A DNA stretch of 32,689 bases from an uncultured Cellvibrio sp. (GTDB lineage Bacteria; Pseudomonadota; Gammaproteobacteria; Pseudomonadales; Cellvibrionaceae). Below are positions 8,720 to 16,748 of the stretch, piece after piece. The stretch spans positions 1 to 32,689 of the forward strand of contig CAMLML010000049.1 in NCBI GenBank assembly GCA_946481095.1, given 5' to 3'. The notes under the pieces were generated by a model. It was not told where the DNA came from, made no database searches, and saw only the letters and a program-made list of their open reading frames with translations. A program made the position numbers and the translations under genes. The stretch's first letter is position 1. Each line of letters opens with the position of its first letter.

Positions 8720-9274
8720 CTATTGAAGAATCCTTCCAACAGACCAACCTTTTAATTTTTTGTCTGGATCTTGTGAGCGAATAAATTGCCCTACGCTTTT
8801 TTGTATAATCATTATAGTTGCATCTTCTTGCAACCGAAAAAGTAAAGCACCCCTTGCCTTTTCCGCATGAATCGCAAGCTCGCGGAAGCGATAGTGTCCT
8901 GGCATTATTTCATCGTAGTTTGAATTATCCATATCAGCGCAAGCTATCAGACCCAACAGGTTTACTGCGTAATAATTCTCCCAAATATTTCCGTCAACCT
9001 CACTTTTAATAACTGCAGGAAACAGTTGCAAATTATCTACTCCTCCCGCTTGAAGTAAATCAACAAAACGTTTGGACATGAGTGGGTAACTGGTATCAAG
9101 AAAGTCTCGAATCTCATCACCCGCTTTTCCATTTGTAGTGTACACAATAGGCAAATCAAGTGTTTTGTCTATTAAACGTCCACGTAAAAAATTTACATCA
9201 ACAGCCAAATTTTCAGGCTCCTTCACGTAAACAGTTGATTCATAAAATTTATCATTTATCAGTTTTAAATACAT
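8720..9274 (-). CDS. Imm11-family (DUF1629) immunity protein
   Basis: 184 residues, cytosolic, no signal peptide. The pattern of an N-terminal beta-rich segment, then 'PLMSKRFVDLL', a hydrophobic 'LQLFPAVI' strand and a 'YYAVNLLGLIACAD' strand is what I recognise from Imm11/DUF1629 proteins, which neutralise contact-dependent toxins. It starts at the ATG 9274 with GAGGA just upstream and follows the AHH nuclease by 16 bases in the same direction, the classic toxin-then-immunity order. A cytoplasmic immunity protein agrees with a nuclease target in the cytoplasm. It is the last gene of the T6SS island. Pairing with the nuclease is inferred from position only. Confidence 0.75.
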   Translation of the reverse strand: MYLKLINDKFYESTVYVKEPENLAVDVNFLRGRLIDKTLDLPIVYTTNGKAGDEIRDFLDTSYPLMSKRFVDLLQAGGVDNLQLFPAVIKSEVDGNIWENYYAVNLLGLIACADMDNSNYDEIMPGHYRFRELAIHAEKARGALLFRLQEDATIMIIQKSVGQFIRSQDPDKKLKGWSVGRILQ

Positions 9275-9290
9275 ATTTTCCTCTTAAAAT

Positions 9291-10115
9291 TTAATCGAGC
9301 AAATCATCCACCGGGCTTGAAACTTCAAGATGATATCTTTTAGCGTATTTCGAAACAAAATAAGGCCAACTTTTAGCTGGGCCGGTCAAATCTTTTTTTA
9401 TCGATTTTGATAAATTATCTAGCCACTGATTAACTTTATATGGAGGCACAAATGGTTTTTTCGCCTTGCCGTCGCTCTCTACACAAAAAGGACATTCTTC
9501 ACTTTTTTTTATTATTCGGTCTTGCAGTTGAGATAAATGTTTTTTAATTTCTGAAGGATAATCCTGACCAACAGCATGTTCATGTCCAGTATGCCCTCCA
9601 ATATGAATCTGCCCTTTTCCCGCTGCCATTGCATGCTTAACAATTTCATATTTTTGGTTTTCATTACCACTATAATTTTCTGGATAAGAAGGTAAATAAA
9701 CTCCGTTTGCTGCAGTATTGATTGTATAACCTGTTTCACCTTTATAATCTCCATTCTCATTGGCAAGAATTTTTTCTATTGGGTGATTTTTCATAATTTC
9801 GTTGCCGCTAATACAGTGGTGTGCTTGATCACCGTATCTTCCGTATTGCGGGTGAGAATAAATCGGGTCTGGGTTAGGTTGTGGAGCATCCTGGTTTTGA
9901 TTTGGATATTTTCCATCCTTAGGTTTTGCCCCCGATTGATGTGCATAGCCACAGCGCTTGGGGTCATTCATTGCTTCTCTTAAAGTGCCGCTACTGTTTT
10001 TTTCCCCTTTAAAGGTTTTCCACTTGTGCTCCGTTTCTTTAGCAGGACAAAAAGGGCAATCTTCACTGTCAGGGTTATCAAGGTGAATTTGGATTTTTTC
10101 TAGAAGTTCCGGCAT
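9291..10115 (-). CDS. AHH-type HNH/Endo VII-fold nuclease, probable T6SS effector
   Basis: 274 residues with no signal peptide and no PAAR, Rhs or VgrG part. The core (about residues 95-200) has the AHH motif (Ala98-His99-His100), the NTAANGVYLP motif (about 133-142) and a His-rich GGHTGHEH segment (173-180), the layout of AHH toxins, which are metal-dependent DNases/RNases of the HNH superfamily. Two nearly identical CPFC motifs flank the core (Cys20/Cys23 and Cys208/Cys211), each preceded by two acidic residues; together they could bind one zinc ion or form a docking element (inference). The gene follows the adaptor genes of the island and precedes an Imm11 gene, so it is the likely cargo of this VgrG. 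The ATG at 10115 has AGAGG upstream. Confidence 0.75.
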   Translation of the reverse strand: MPELLEKIQIHLDNPDSEDCPFCPAKETEHKWKTFKGEKNSSGTLREAMNDPKRCGYAHQSGAKPKDGKYPNQNQDAPQPNPDPIYSHPQYGRYGDQAHHCISGNEIMKNHPIEKILANENGDYKGETGYTINTAANGVYLPSYPENYSGNENQKYEIVKHAMAAGKGQIHIGGHTGHEHAVGQDYPSEIKKHLSQLQDRIIKKSEECPFCVESDGKAKKPFVPPYKVNQWLDNLSKSIKKDLTGPAKSWPYFVSKYAKRYHLEVSSPVDDLLD

Positions 10116-10223
10116 TTTATTGACCTCTTTTTACATATCCCAAACTAATTTTTCAACATTAAAGATGTAACCACACCGAGCAATGGATTCATGTATTTGC
10201 ATATTTAACTTCATAATCAAACA

Positions 10224-11279
10224 TTAAGACTTTTTTGATATGTAAATCGCTGCTCTATTTGCTTTCTCGGAAGAACAATAACATAAAACATTACTCTGTT
10301 TCGAGGCCAATGCATTTGCAATCAGCACAGGCCCAAACGCCGCACCTATATCACCAAAACAATCTGCAGGATGTTCTGTCTTCACGTTTTCAACAAAAGC
10401 AGATTTATTTCGCATAAAAGCAATACCCAATTCTTTGGCGCCAAAATTTTCACCGTTCAAGCTGGCATAGATAGCACCTATTGGTTTGCCATCTGCATTT
10501 TTTATTGCAAGCTGAAATGCGTTTGCCAAACCATCTCCACGATAAGGTTCTTCGCTATATCTATGCCCAGGTTCATTAGCCAACCCAGGTCTAAATATTT
10601 CTGCTTTAGGTGGATGCGGGAGATAATTTTTTACCCGCTCTGATACCAATAATAAAAAACCGGCAGCTTCGCCTGGAGCGAATCCATCCGATATATTTTC
10701 AGCCAGAATTCGATTATCTTTATCCAAAACACTTAACAAAAAATGATCCAGATAAGTATCCACCCCACCCACTATCGCAACATCTTTACCTGCCGCTTCA
10801 AAATATTTAAATACCAGATCGATAGCTTCTATACCACCTGCCCGACCGGTTGCAAAAATTCGACTGCTGGTTTTATCAAACTTGACATTGGTTTGAATTT
10901 CCAACGCATCTAAAAATTTCGGATGAATTGAAAATGCAGACTCAGGAATAGATTCAGGTAAAGCTAAAAATAATGCAGGTGGTTCTTTTAAAGGCAAACC
11001 GGTAACAACTTCCTGAATAGCCGGCGTTGCTATACGCAGAATGCGGCGTTGGCGAGATGTTAATCCGGCTAAAGCTAAAGATGTCAGTTCAGGATTTAAA
11101 GGTGGTAATGCATCTTCGGGAATTAATGCCATTCGCATAGGCTTAGAGTTTTTATTGTGATGCATGGAATCTTCGTATGCACTTACGCCAGCAGCAACAG
11201 CAGCATGAGTGGAAGCCGAATCAAATCCTACAGGTGTTAACATACCGGTTGCAGCGAGATAAATTTTCGAGGTCGTCAT
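10224..11279 (-). CDS. Ketosynthase-like pseudoenzyme of the T6SS adaptor cluster
   Basis: 351 residues with the thiolase/beta-ketoacyl-synthase fold signature: an N-terminal 'AATGMLTPVG', a nucleophile-elbow-like segment (about 141-155), 'AIVGGVDTYLD' and 'GFAPGEAAGFLLL' (about 199-211). All three catalytic positions are changed. The segment that should read TACxxG reads ATGRAGG, with no cysteine (Arg146 or Gly145 in place); the first His position is Asn275 in SLNGENFG; the second, normally in a GH motif, is Asp310 in FGDIGAAFG. Hence condensation of acyl-ACP is very unlikely. Such genes recur beside TIGR02270, DUF4150 and DUF2169 genes in T6SS islands. A structural, adaptor or chaperone role for the adjacent nuclease is plausible but inferred. 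Its ATG overlaps the TIGR02270 stop by 4 bases. Confidence 0.8.
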   Translation of the reverse strand: MTTSKIYLAATGMLTPVGFDSASTHAAVAAGVSAYEDSMHHNKNSKPMRMALIPEDALPPLNPELTSLALAGLTSRQRRILRIATPAIQEVVTGLPLKEPPALFLALPESIPESAFSIHPKFLDALEIQTNVKFDKTSSRIFATGRAGGIEAIDLVFKYFEAAGKDVAIVGGVDTYLDHFLLSVLDKDNRILAENISDGFAPGEAAGFLLLVSERVKNYLPHPPKAEIFRPGLANEPGHRYSEEPYRGDGLANAFQLAIKNADGKPIGAIYASLNGENFGAKELGIAFMRNKSAFVENVKTEHPADCFGDIGAAFGPVLIANALASKQSNVLCYCSSEKANRAAIYISKKS

Positions 11280-12538
11280 TCCTGCAAACCTCTCGATGCG
11301 TAATTTAATAAAAACTGTTCGGGATGAATCAGCGCCAACTCCAATGCAGCAGCACGTCGTTGGCGCTGCTTTCCATTTGTATAAATATCATTGAGATGAT
11401 CCGAACTAATTTGCTTGCCCATAAAATAACGCTGTCCTACCACAAAACGCTGTTGGTATTTTTGCCAAACAGCTGCCAACTTGTTGACATCAGGAAAAGG
11501 TAAATATTCATCATCACTCATTTCCACATCTTCATCATTTTCTTCTTCTGGTAAATGCTTATCCAAATCAGGAAGCGATTCCAATGCAAGCTTGTGTTCA
11601 ACCAGATCAATTCCAGTAATCCAGGTAAATGCCTCTCCAGCCAATCTCATAAGTGCTGGAATTTGCATCTGACCAATTAACCAATTCACTGCCTGGGGAT
11701 CACCCAGAATTGCGGTTGCCTTGATAACCAAACGCGACTGTTCCGGATTTTTCGATAAAAGGCTTACCCAGTTACGCGCCTGCTCAACAGGAAGGGCTCT
11801 GAAACAAATTTCAATAGCGTCTATTTGAAAAGGGTTTTCTTGCAAAACAAAAGACTGCAATTTGATTGCCTGAGTTCGATCACCCATTAAAATTGAAGAC
11901 CAGCAAGACCAAAAAACTGCAGCAGAATTATCTGAAGCCATACCTTGCTGAAGTAATGACAGTAAATCAAATCGTTTTAACTCACCCACCAAACGCAACG
12001 CACGCGGATAAACCAATGGGTGCTTGATGCAATCCTCTCTGGTTAAAATGGCTTGCAAATATTCAGCAGGATCTTCACGACGAGCACTGCAAACAGCAAG
12101 CGCAAGATACTTGTGGTTAAGATCCTTACTCTTTAAAAATTTTTTAATCCAGGAATGAACAACTCGCCCGGGCAACCAAGCCATAGCTGAAATTAATCCT
12201 GCATGATTCAACTCATCATTCAAACCTACTTCAATAACACGTTGAATTTTTGTGACTTCAAGACTACGAAAAGCTAATACCGATGCAACAAATACTTCAC
12301 TGACACCCATACTCATGGCATTTTCACAAACAACCCAGGATTCTTCAGGGGCAGTCATCAAACCATCAAGATAACGGTCAATTCGCTGTTCAAGTTCAAC
12401 TATATCTTTGGACGTATAATGTGGAAACTCGACAGCAGCTGAATGTAATAACCATAGAAAAGCTGCATCATCTGCGTATCGCTCATAAAAATGAGCAAAT
12501 GCGGCTTGTTGATTTTTTTTCAGATCCGTAGAAGCCAT
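11276..12538 (-). CDS. TIGR02270 family T6SS-associated protein
   Basis: About 420 residues, mostly helical and HEAT-like in character. Recognised from the conserved central block 'GDPQAVNWLI...MRLAGEAFTWITGIDL' (pattern around residues 280-320), the acidic stretch EEENDEDVEMSDDEYLPFPD that follows, and the C-terminal 'FVVGQRYFMGK' block. The function is unknown; the family occurs almost only with DUF2169, DUF4150 and ketosynthase-like genes in T6SS accessory islands, which suggests a part in effector loading. I chose the ATG at 12538; the frame is open three codons further to a TTG at 12547 directly against the DUF4150 stop. It is translationally coupled to the ketosynthase-like gene. Confidence 0.87.
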   Translation of the reverse strand: MASTDLKKNQQAAFAHFYERYADDAAFLWLLHSAAVEFPHYTSKDIVELEQRIDRYLDGLMTAPEESWVVCENAMSMGVSEVFVASVLAFRSLEVTKIQRVIEVGLNDELNHAGLISAMAWLPGRVVHSWIKKFLKSKDLNHKYLALAVCSARREDPAEYLQAILTREDCIKHPLVYPRALRLVGELKRFDLLSLLQQGMASDNSAAVFWSCWSSILMGDRTQAIKLQSFVLQENPFQIDAIEICFRALPVEQARNWVSLLSKNPEQSRLVIKATAILGDPQAVNWLIGQMQIPALMRLAGEAFTWITGIDLVEHKLALESLPDLDKHLPEEENDEDVEMSDDEYLPFPDVNKLAAVWQKYQQRFVVGQRYFMGKQISSDHLNDIYTNGKQRQRRAAALELALIHPEQFLLNYASRGLQE

Positions 12539-12547
12539 GCTCAGCAA

Positions 12548-12928
12548 TTAACCCATAATATTTTTTTTATTGTGAAAAAGCGGATCACCCAATCGGCAAA
12601 CATTTTTGCCTTCAAATTTTACGTCAAAGGAATACATCATAAATTCGCAAACACCTTTTTGATCACTGCTGATAATTCCTTTTGCAGTGCCCGCTTCATC
12701 CCCCGTGCTGGTTGAATAAACAGAACCTTTGACCATTGGCATCTTGCCATCAGTCACAACCGTTTTAGGGCCTTTGTCAGTGTCAGATGATTTACCAATA
12801 TTGGGATACGGAATAGGTACAGGGCCACCCGGTGTAGGAGTTTTACACACATCGGGAAACACGGGGCTCATACCACCACTGCCTTTATGTGCTATGCCGC
12901 GGGTATTGGCAAATGTTGTTTGTCCCAT
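12548..12928 (-). CDS. DUF4150 PAAR-like T6SS tip protein
   Basis: 126 residues that match the DUF4150/PAAR-like pattern: 'SPVFPDVCKTPTPGGPVPIPYPN' is the family signature (seen around residues 21-43), with further conserved Gly/Pro turns and a final LGDPLFHNK. PAAR-like proteins cap the VgrG trimer and connect effectors to it. No toxin domain is fused. The start ATG at 12928 has a strong GGAGG (12935-12939). It lies between the DUF2169 and TIGR02270 genes, the normal order in DUF2169-type delivery modules. Confidence 0.93.
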   Translation of the reverse strand: MGQTTFANTRGIAHKGSGGMSPVFPDVCKTPTPGGPVPIPYPNIGKSSDTDKGPKTVVTDGKMPMVKGSVYSTSTGDEAGTAKGIISSDQKGVCEFMMYSFDVKFEGKNVCRLGDPLFHNKKNIMG

Positions 12929-12944
12929 TTCAAACCTCCGAAAT

Positions 12945-13937
12945 TTATCGCGATAAACCTATAGTTATCTGGTCAATTTTTAACGATTTTTTATCACAAG
13001 GGATTGACGCTCGCCAAGTCATTGTAAGTTGCTTTAGATTTGGATAAAGCGCCAGTGTCTCCATATTAAATGGTGATGATAAATCTTTTCCTTTAATACT
13101 GACGCTATTGACGAGTTTGACAGCGGGCAAATTAAATTGGAAATCGCCTTCCGGGTGCATGCCAATAATTTTGACAGGTTCGCCACCTTGAAGAAAACCG
13201 GGGTATATCTGATCAGAAGGAGCAACATTTAAAAAACGCTGATTAAAATCTTTTGGTAAATAAGGCGCTCTGTTTGTTTGCCAATTTTCATCGTAGGTTC
13301 CAGCCATGGAAACTCTGGGTTGCCAGTTGGGAGCTATTGGGCCAAAACCTGCTGGTGCAGGAGTCTCCCCCAAACTTGTAATCAACTGATTGGGATATTC
13401 AATATTGGGTAACGGCTGATTATTGAATTCACTTTCTGATTTACGACCTACAAAACTTTTTCCAACAGGATTTCTTTGTTCTGCCGCACGTATGCGATTA
13501 TCAACCACATCCTGACCACCAAAAGCTCTTTCATAAATAACAGGCATGCTGACAAATGGATTGGCTGAACTTATCTGACCATCTTTCCAAACCCTGTCGC
13601 CAAAAACTCTCAATGTTTTTCGCAAGCTCCCAACTTCCATACCAATATTCATTTGAGCAACAGGTTGCTGTTTAGGTGAACAGGCCAATCCATAAATCAA
13701 AATATCGGTCGCTATTTTCCCTATATGAAAATCAGAAGTCGATTTGAGACTTGAATCAGCGGGCTCCCCGTTATATTCATCAGCTTCCTGTATAGGCAAT
13801 TGTTTATCAGCTAACGTCCATTGATTTCCAATAACAAAGGTTGCTTTTACCATGAGAAAAAGCGTATCAATGCCGTCCAGATTTGGAAAAAGCGCAAATC
13901 CTGTAATGAAGGGAGTATTATTTTTAAGTTGAAGCAT
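12945..13937 (-). CDS. DUF2169 T6SS effector adaptor
   Basis: 330 residues. The family is recognised from the opening 'LQLKNNTPFITGFALFPNLDGID', the 'KATFVI' strand, 'VFGDRVWK', 'YERAFGG' and the 'NPVGKSFVGRK' region. In Agrobacterium tumefaciens the DUF2169 protein next to tde2 acts as the chaperone/adaptor that brings the Tde2 DNase to its VgrG and DUF4150 PAAR; the same role towards the AHH nuclease is the natural inference here. It starts at the ATG 13937, 32 bases after the DUF6484 gene, and is followed after 16 bases by the PAAR-like gene. Confidence 0.93.
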   Translation of the reverse strand: MLQLKNNTPFITGFALFPNLDGIDTLFLMVKATFVIGNQWTLADKQLPIQEADEYNGEPADSSLKSTSDFHIGKIATDILIYGLACSPKQQPVAQMNIGMEVGSLRKTLRVFGDRVWKDGQISSANPFVSMPVIYERAFGGQDVVDNRIRAAEQRNPVGKSFVGRKSESEFNNQPLPNIEYPNQLITSLGETPAPAGFGPIAPNWQPRVSMAGTYDENWQTNRAPYLPKDFNQRFLNVAPSDQIYPGFLQGGEPVKIIGMHPEGDFQFNLPAVKLVNSVSIKGKDLSSPFNMETLALYPNLKQLTMTWRASIPCDKKSLKIDQITIGLSR

Positions 13938-13969
13938 GATCTTTTGGTCGTAATGATTAAGGTGTTACA

Positions 13970-14530
13970 TCAATTGACTTGAACAGAACCACCCAGAATG
14001 CGATTAACCCCTGATGATCGACTCAACAGGTATTTTCCCCTAATCGAAATTTTTCCATTAGCGCTGAGTGTAATACTGGACTCACCGCATCTCAGGACGA
14101 CCTCTTCGCGCCCTTCCAATAAAATTCGCTTCCCATCGATATGCAAGGTTTCAGTATCATCAGATTTTCTTTCAGGTAAATTCCCGGTAAAAACCAATTC
14201 ATCTGAACCTGTCTGAGCAGATTCTGTCGTTGCCAACACAACATCCAATACCTGATCAAGAGGAGAATGGATAAACCCCATCACAACAGGCTGGGAAACA
14301 GCTCCCTGGGTAAACATTAAAGCAACTTGCCGGCCGATATGTTGTGGCGAGACAGGAACAGTCGCGAGCGCAGGACGTAAATTAAAATCAGCAATATGCG
14401 AAACGCTTACCAACGGACGGCCAGACTCATCTATTGCATCAAGTCTGGCAATAAGAATTTCACCAACGCCCAGCGTGTTAACCTGCTCAAGCTCCTGGCT
14501 GGCAGAATCCAATAAAGATGCCATGTCCAT
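13970..14530 (-). CDS. DUF6484 protein of the VgrG module
   Basis: 186 residues. The N-terminal half is OB-fold-like ('GRPLVSV', 'IGRQVALMFTQG', 'PVVMGFIHSP'), reminiscent of the gp5/VgrG OB region; the C-terminal half holds beta-strand repeats ending in 'GKISIRGKYLLSRSSGVNRILGG', a strongly conserved DUF6484 ending that also resembles the tail of VgrG needles. It directly follows vgrG (8 bases), so it may associate with the VgrG spike or connect it with the DUF2169 adaptor; this is inference. Start at the ATG 14530; a second ATG lies two codons in. Confidence 0.83.
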   Translation of the reverse strand: MDMASLLDSASQELEQVNTLGVGEILIARLDAIDESGRPLVSVSHIADFNLRPALATVPVSPQHIGRQVALMFTQGAVSQPVVMGFIHSPLDQVLDVVLATTESAQTGSDELVFTGNLPERKSDDTETLHIDGKRILLEGREEVVLRCGESSITLSANGKISIRGKYLLSRSSGVNRILGGSVQVN

Positions 14531-14538
14531 AGTTCACT

Positions 14539-16554
14539 CTAGTTGTTAGTAATCTTGCTACCTTTCACCACCACATTTCCCGAACCCTTCACATTGATGT
14601 TCTTGCCGGAAATGGTGATATCACCGTTCTTTTTCATCACAATAGAGGCAGAGCCCGTCTTCAAGGTAATTTGATCATCCGCTGTCATGGTGATGGTTTT
14701 TGCTTTCAGTGCGTATTCTTTCGTAACTGTTTCAGTATATTTACCTTCAACAGTTTCTTTCAGGTCTTTGGTCACACTGATCGTCATATTCTTGCCGATA
14801 GTTTCCGTGTGATTATCATTGATGTCGATTGAAATATTCTTGCCAACACTCAGGGACATATCTTTGCCAATTGTCTCTGTGTGGTTATCTCCTACATCAA
14901 TTGTTTTGTTTTTTCCAATGGTTTCGGTCTGATTATTATCAACGGTTTTATTTCGATCATGTTTTATCGTTGAGTTTTCATCATTACCAATGGTTTTGGT
15001 TCGATCATGATCCACCGTATGGGTTTCATCATTTTCGACTTCAGTATCAAGATTTTTTTCTGCATGAATGTAAATTTGCTCTGCATCTTTTTTGTCATCA
15101 AAACGCAATTCATTGCAATTAGCCGCCGTACCATTTTTAGTTGAGCGGGTACGAATACCACTCTGTGTTTTGGATTCAAATGGTGGCAGGTTTTTACCGT
15201 TGTAAACAGTACCGGTGATAATCGGCCTGTCAGGGTCACCATCCAAAAAGCTCACGATAACTTCATGGCCTTTTCGCGGAATAAATGACGCCCCCCATTG
15301 GGTGCCCGCCCAGGTTTGCATAACACGGATGTAACAGGAGCTGTCCTGATTCGACTTACCTTCTCGATCCCAAATAAATTGAACTTTGATTCGACCATAC
15401 TGATCAACATCAATTTCTTCACCATCTGGACAAACCACTATGGCCGATTGTGGGCCAGGCATGCGCTTGCGCGGATGCCGTTCTTTGGGACGAAAATGCA
15501 CATCAGATGGAATGGCAACAAAAGAGTTTTCGTAACTTGAGGTTCCACTGGAAAACATATCGTAAGTTGAATCAGCCGCCTGATGAGAGACACTCACTAA
15601 AATGTACTCACCTTTTTCACTATTGGTGGTGTGTCTGTCTACAGAAAAGCGCCCGCCTGCTGTGAAAGTTGCACAGTTACTGCCGCCATTAACAACATTT
15701 CTTAATGCTTCTTCAGCATCAAGACGAACATTAACAAGTTCTTTCCCAAGATCGGCTAATTCGGGATTGTAATAAGCAGGATATTCGTAATGTTCGTATT
15801 TGGAATTGTTTGCAAATTTGCTTTTTGAGGCCACATTCGCAATTAAACTTTTCGTAGGTTGTTTAAAATCAAAATCGTTTAATGTCCATTGGCCTTTTTT
15901 GAACTTATAAGAGTGATCCCATTTGGTGATCGCACTTTCAGTTGCTGATCCACGATTATATTGAAGTTTGGTTTCTGTAACTTCATCGTAGGCATTTTTC
16001 TCATCAACCAAGACTAACTGATGCTTATCATCTGAATGTTTGAAGTAATAGGCTATACCCTCTTCTTCAAGTAACCGGGATACAAAATTCAAATCACTTT
16101 CATTGTGCTGGACACAATATTCTCTGGTTTTGCCGCCTTTGGCTTTAAAATCAAAATCAACAAAGCCCCAATCCTTGAAAATTTTGCTAACAATTGATTT
16201 TGTATTCTGATTTTGAAAAATACGATGGTTATTGGTCTGCCCTAAAAACCACAACCATGGAACCATTACCAATCTGTATTCGCGTAAATTTCTGGTAGTG
16301 ATTTCGCCAAATTCAAAACTACAAATAAATCCATTAAATTTTCTTTTATGTTCATTTTTTATTGTGACGGTACAGGACTTACCCAATACATCTTCAGGAG
16401 AAATTTCATAATTTTTGGATAATACCGAGATATGAAACTGAAAGAGATCTGACACATATTCAGTGCCAGAAAAGCTTGAAGGGAGCAAAGTACCCTCTTC
16501 AAAGGAGAATTCGCTAATCTCAAGAAAACGATTTGATTGTGAATAATCACTCAT
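14539..16554 (-). CDS. vgrG: T6SS spike protein VgrG (TssI)
   Basis: 671 residues. Order of domains: gp27-like base (about 1-370, with 'HNESDLNFVSRLLEEEGIAYYF'), gp5 OB domain (about 380-460, with 'DQYGRIKVQFIWDREGK' and 'SFLDGDPDRPIITGTVYN'), then a beta-helical needle built of repeats of the TETIGK type (about 505-615) and a short C-terminal tail ending in GSKITNN. No extra catalytic domain follows, so cargo must bind non-covalently through the DUF4150/DUF2169 proteins encoded downstream. Start at the ATG 16554; a GAGGAAG lies 13 bases upstream, rather far. The gene follows hcp after about 190 bases that hold a GC-rich hairpin. Confidence 0.96.
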   Translation of the reverse strand: MSDYSQSNRFLEISEFSFEEGTLLPSSFSGTEYVSDLFQFHISVLSKNYEISPEDVLGKSCTVTIKNEHKRKFNGFICSFEFGEITTRNLREYRLVMVPWLWFLGQTNNHRIFQNQNTKSIVSKIFKDWGFVDFDFKAKGGKTREYCVQHNESDLNFVSRLLEEEGIAYYFKHSDDKHQLVLVDEKNAYDEVTETKLQYNRGSATESAITKWDHSYKFKKGQWTLNDFDFKQPTKSLIANVASKSKFANNSKYEHYEYPAYYNPELADLGKELVNVRLDAEEALRNVVNGGSNCATFTAGGRFSVDRHTTNSEKGEYILVSVSHQAADSTYDMFSSGTSSYENSFVAIPSDVHFRPKERHPRKRMPGPQSAIVVCPDGEEIDVDQYGRIKVQFIWDREGKSNQDSSCYIRVMQTWAGTQWGASFIPRKGHEVIVSFLDGDPDRPIITGTVYNGKNLPPFESKTQSGIRTRSTKNGTAANCNELRFDDKKDAEQIYIHAEKNLDTEVENDETHTVDHDRTKTIGNDENSTIKHDRNKTVDNNQTETIGKNKTIDVGDNHTETIGKDMSLSVGKNISIDINDNHTETIGKNMTISVTKDLKETVEGKYTETVTKEYALKAKTITMTADDQITLKTGSASIVMKKNGDITISGKNINVKGSGNVVVKGSKITNN
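14715..15035 (-). repeat. Beta-needle repeats within vgrG
   Basis: The encoded segment repeats a unit of about 8 or 16 residues with the pattern (N/D)xTETIGKxxxxxV (for example DNNQTETIGK, DNHTETIGK twice), corresponding to successive beta strands of the trimeric needle. The repeat is visible in the DNA as recurring CCAATGGTTTC/GCCGATAGTTTC-like stretches, so slippage or recombination could alter needle length. Confidence 0.7.
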
Positions 16555-16707
16555 ATGTTAAGCCATCTTCCTCTAACAAAACCAATCCAATATTCGTGGC
16601 ATTACCGAGGGTTCCCTGAACACTGTGTTGGCACTAAGACATATAAATCTTTTTAACTACCCAATCACGATTCCCTGAATTACAAAACCTGGAATCTTAA
16701 GCAACAA

Positions 16708-16724
16708 GGGGGCATGAAGCCCCC
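16708..16724 (-). terminator. GC-rich hairpin between hcp and vgrG
   Basis: On the minus strand GGGGGC and GCCCCC pair perfectly around a five-base loop (TTCAT), then a T-rich TTGTTGCTT follows. It lies about 25 bases past the hcp stop. A partial terminator here would let hcp, whose product is needed in hundreds of copies, be made in excess over vgrG; that role is inferred. Confidence 0.55.
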
Positions 16725-16748
16725 CAGATATAAACCCGATAGAGTTTA

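Noticed and set aside
10131..10214. A 27-codon minus-strand frame (MKLNMQIHES...) between the ketosynthase-like gene and the AHH nuclease
   Set aside because: It continues the frame of the upstream gene after its stop and has no clear Shine-Dalgarno; too short to tell from chance. Conservation in relatives would be needed to revive it.
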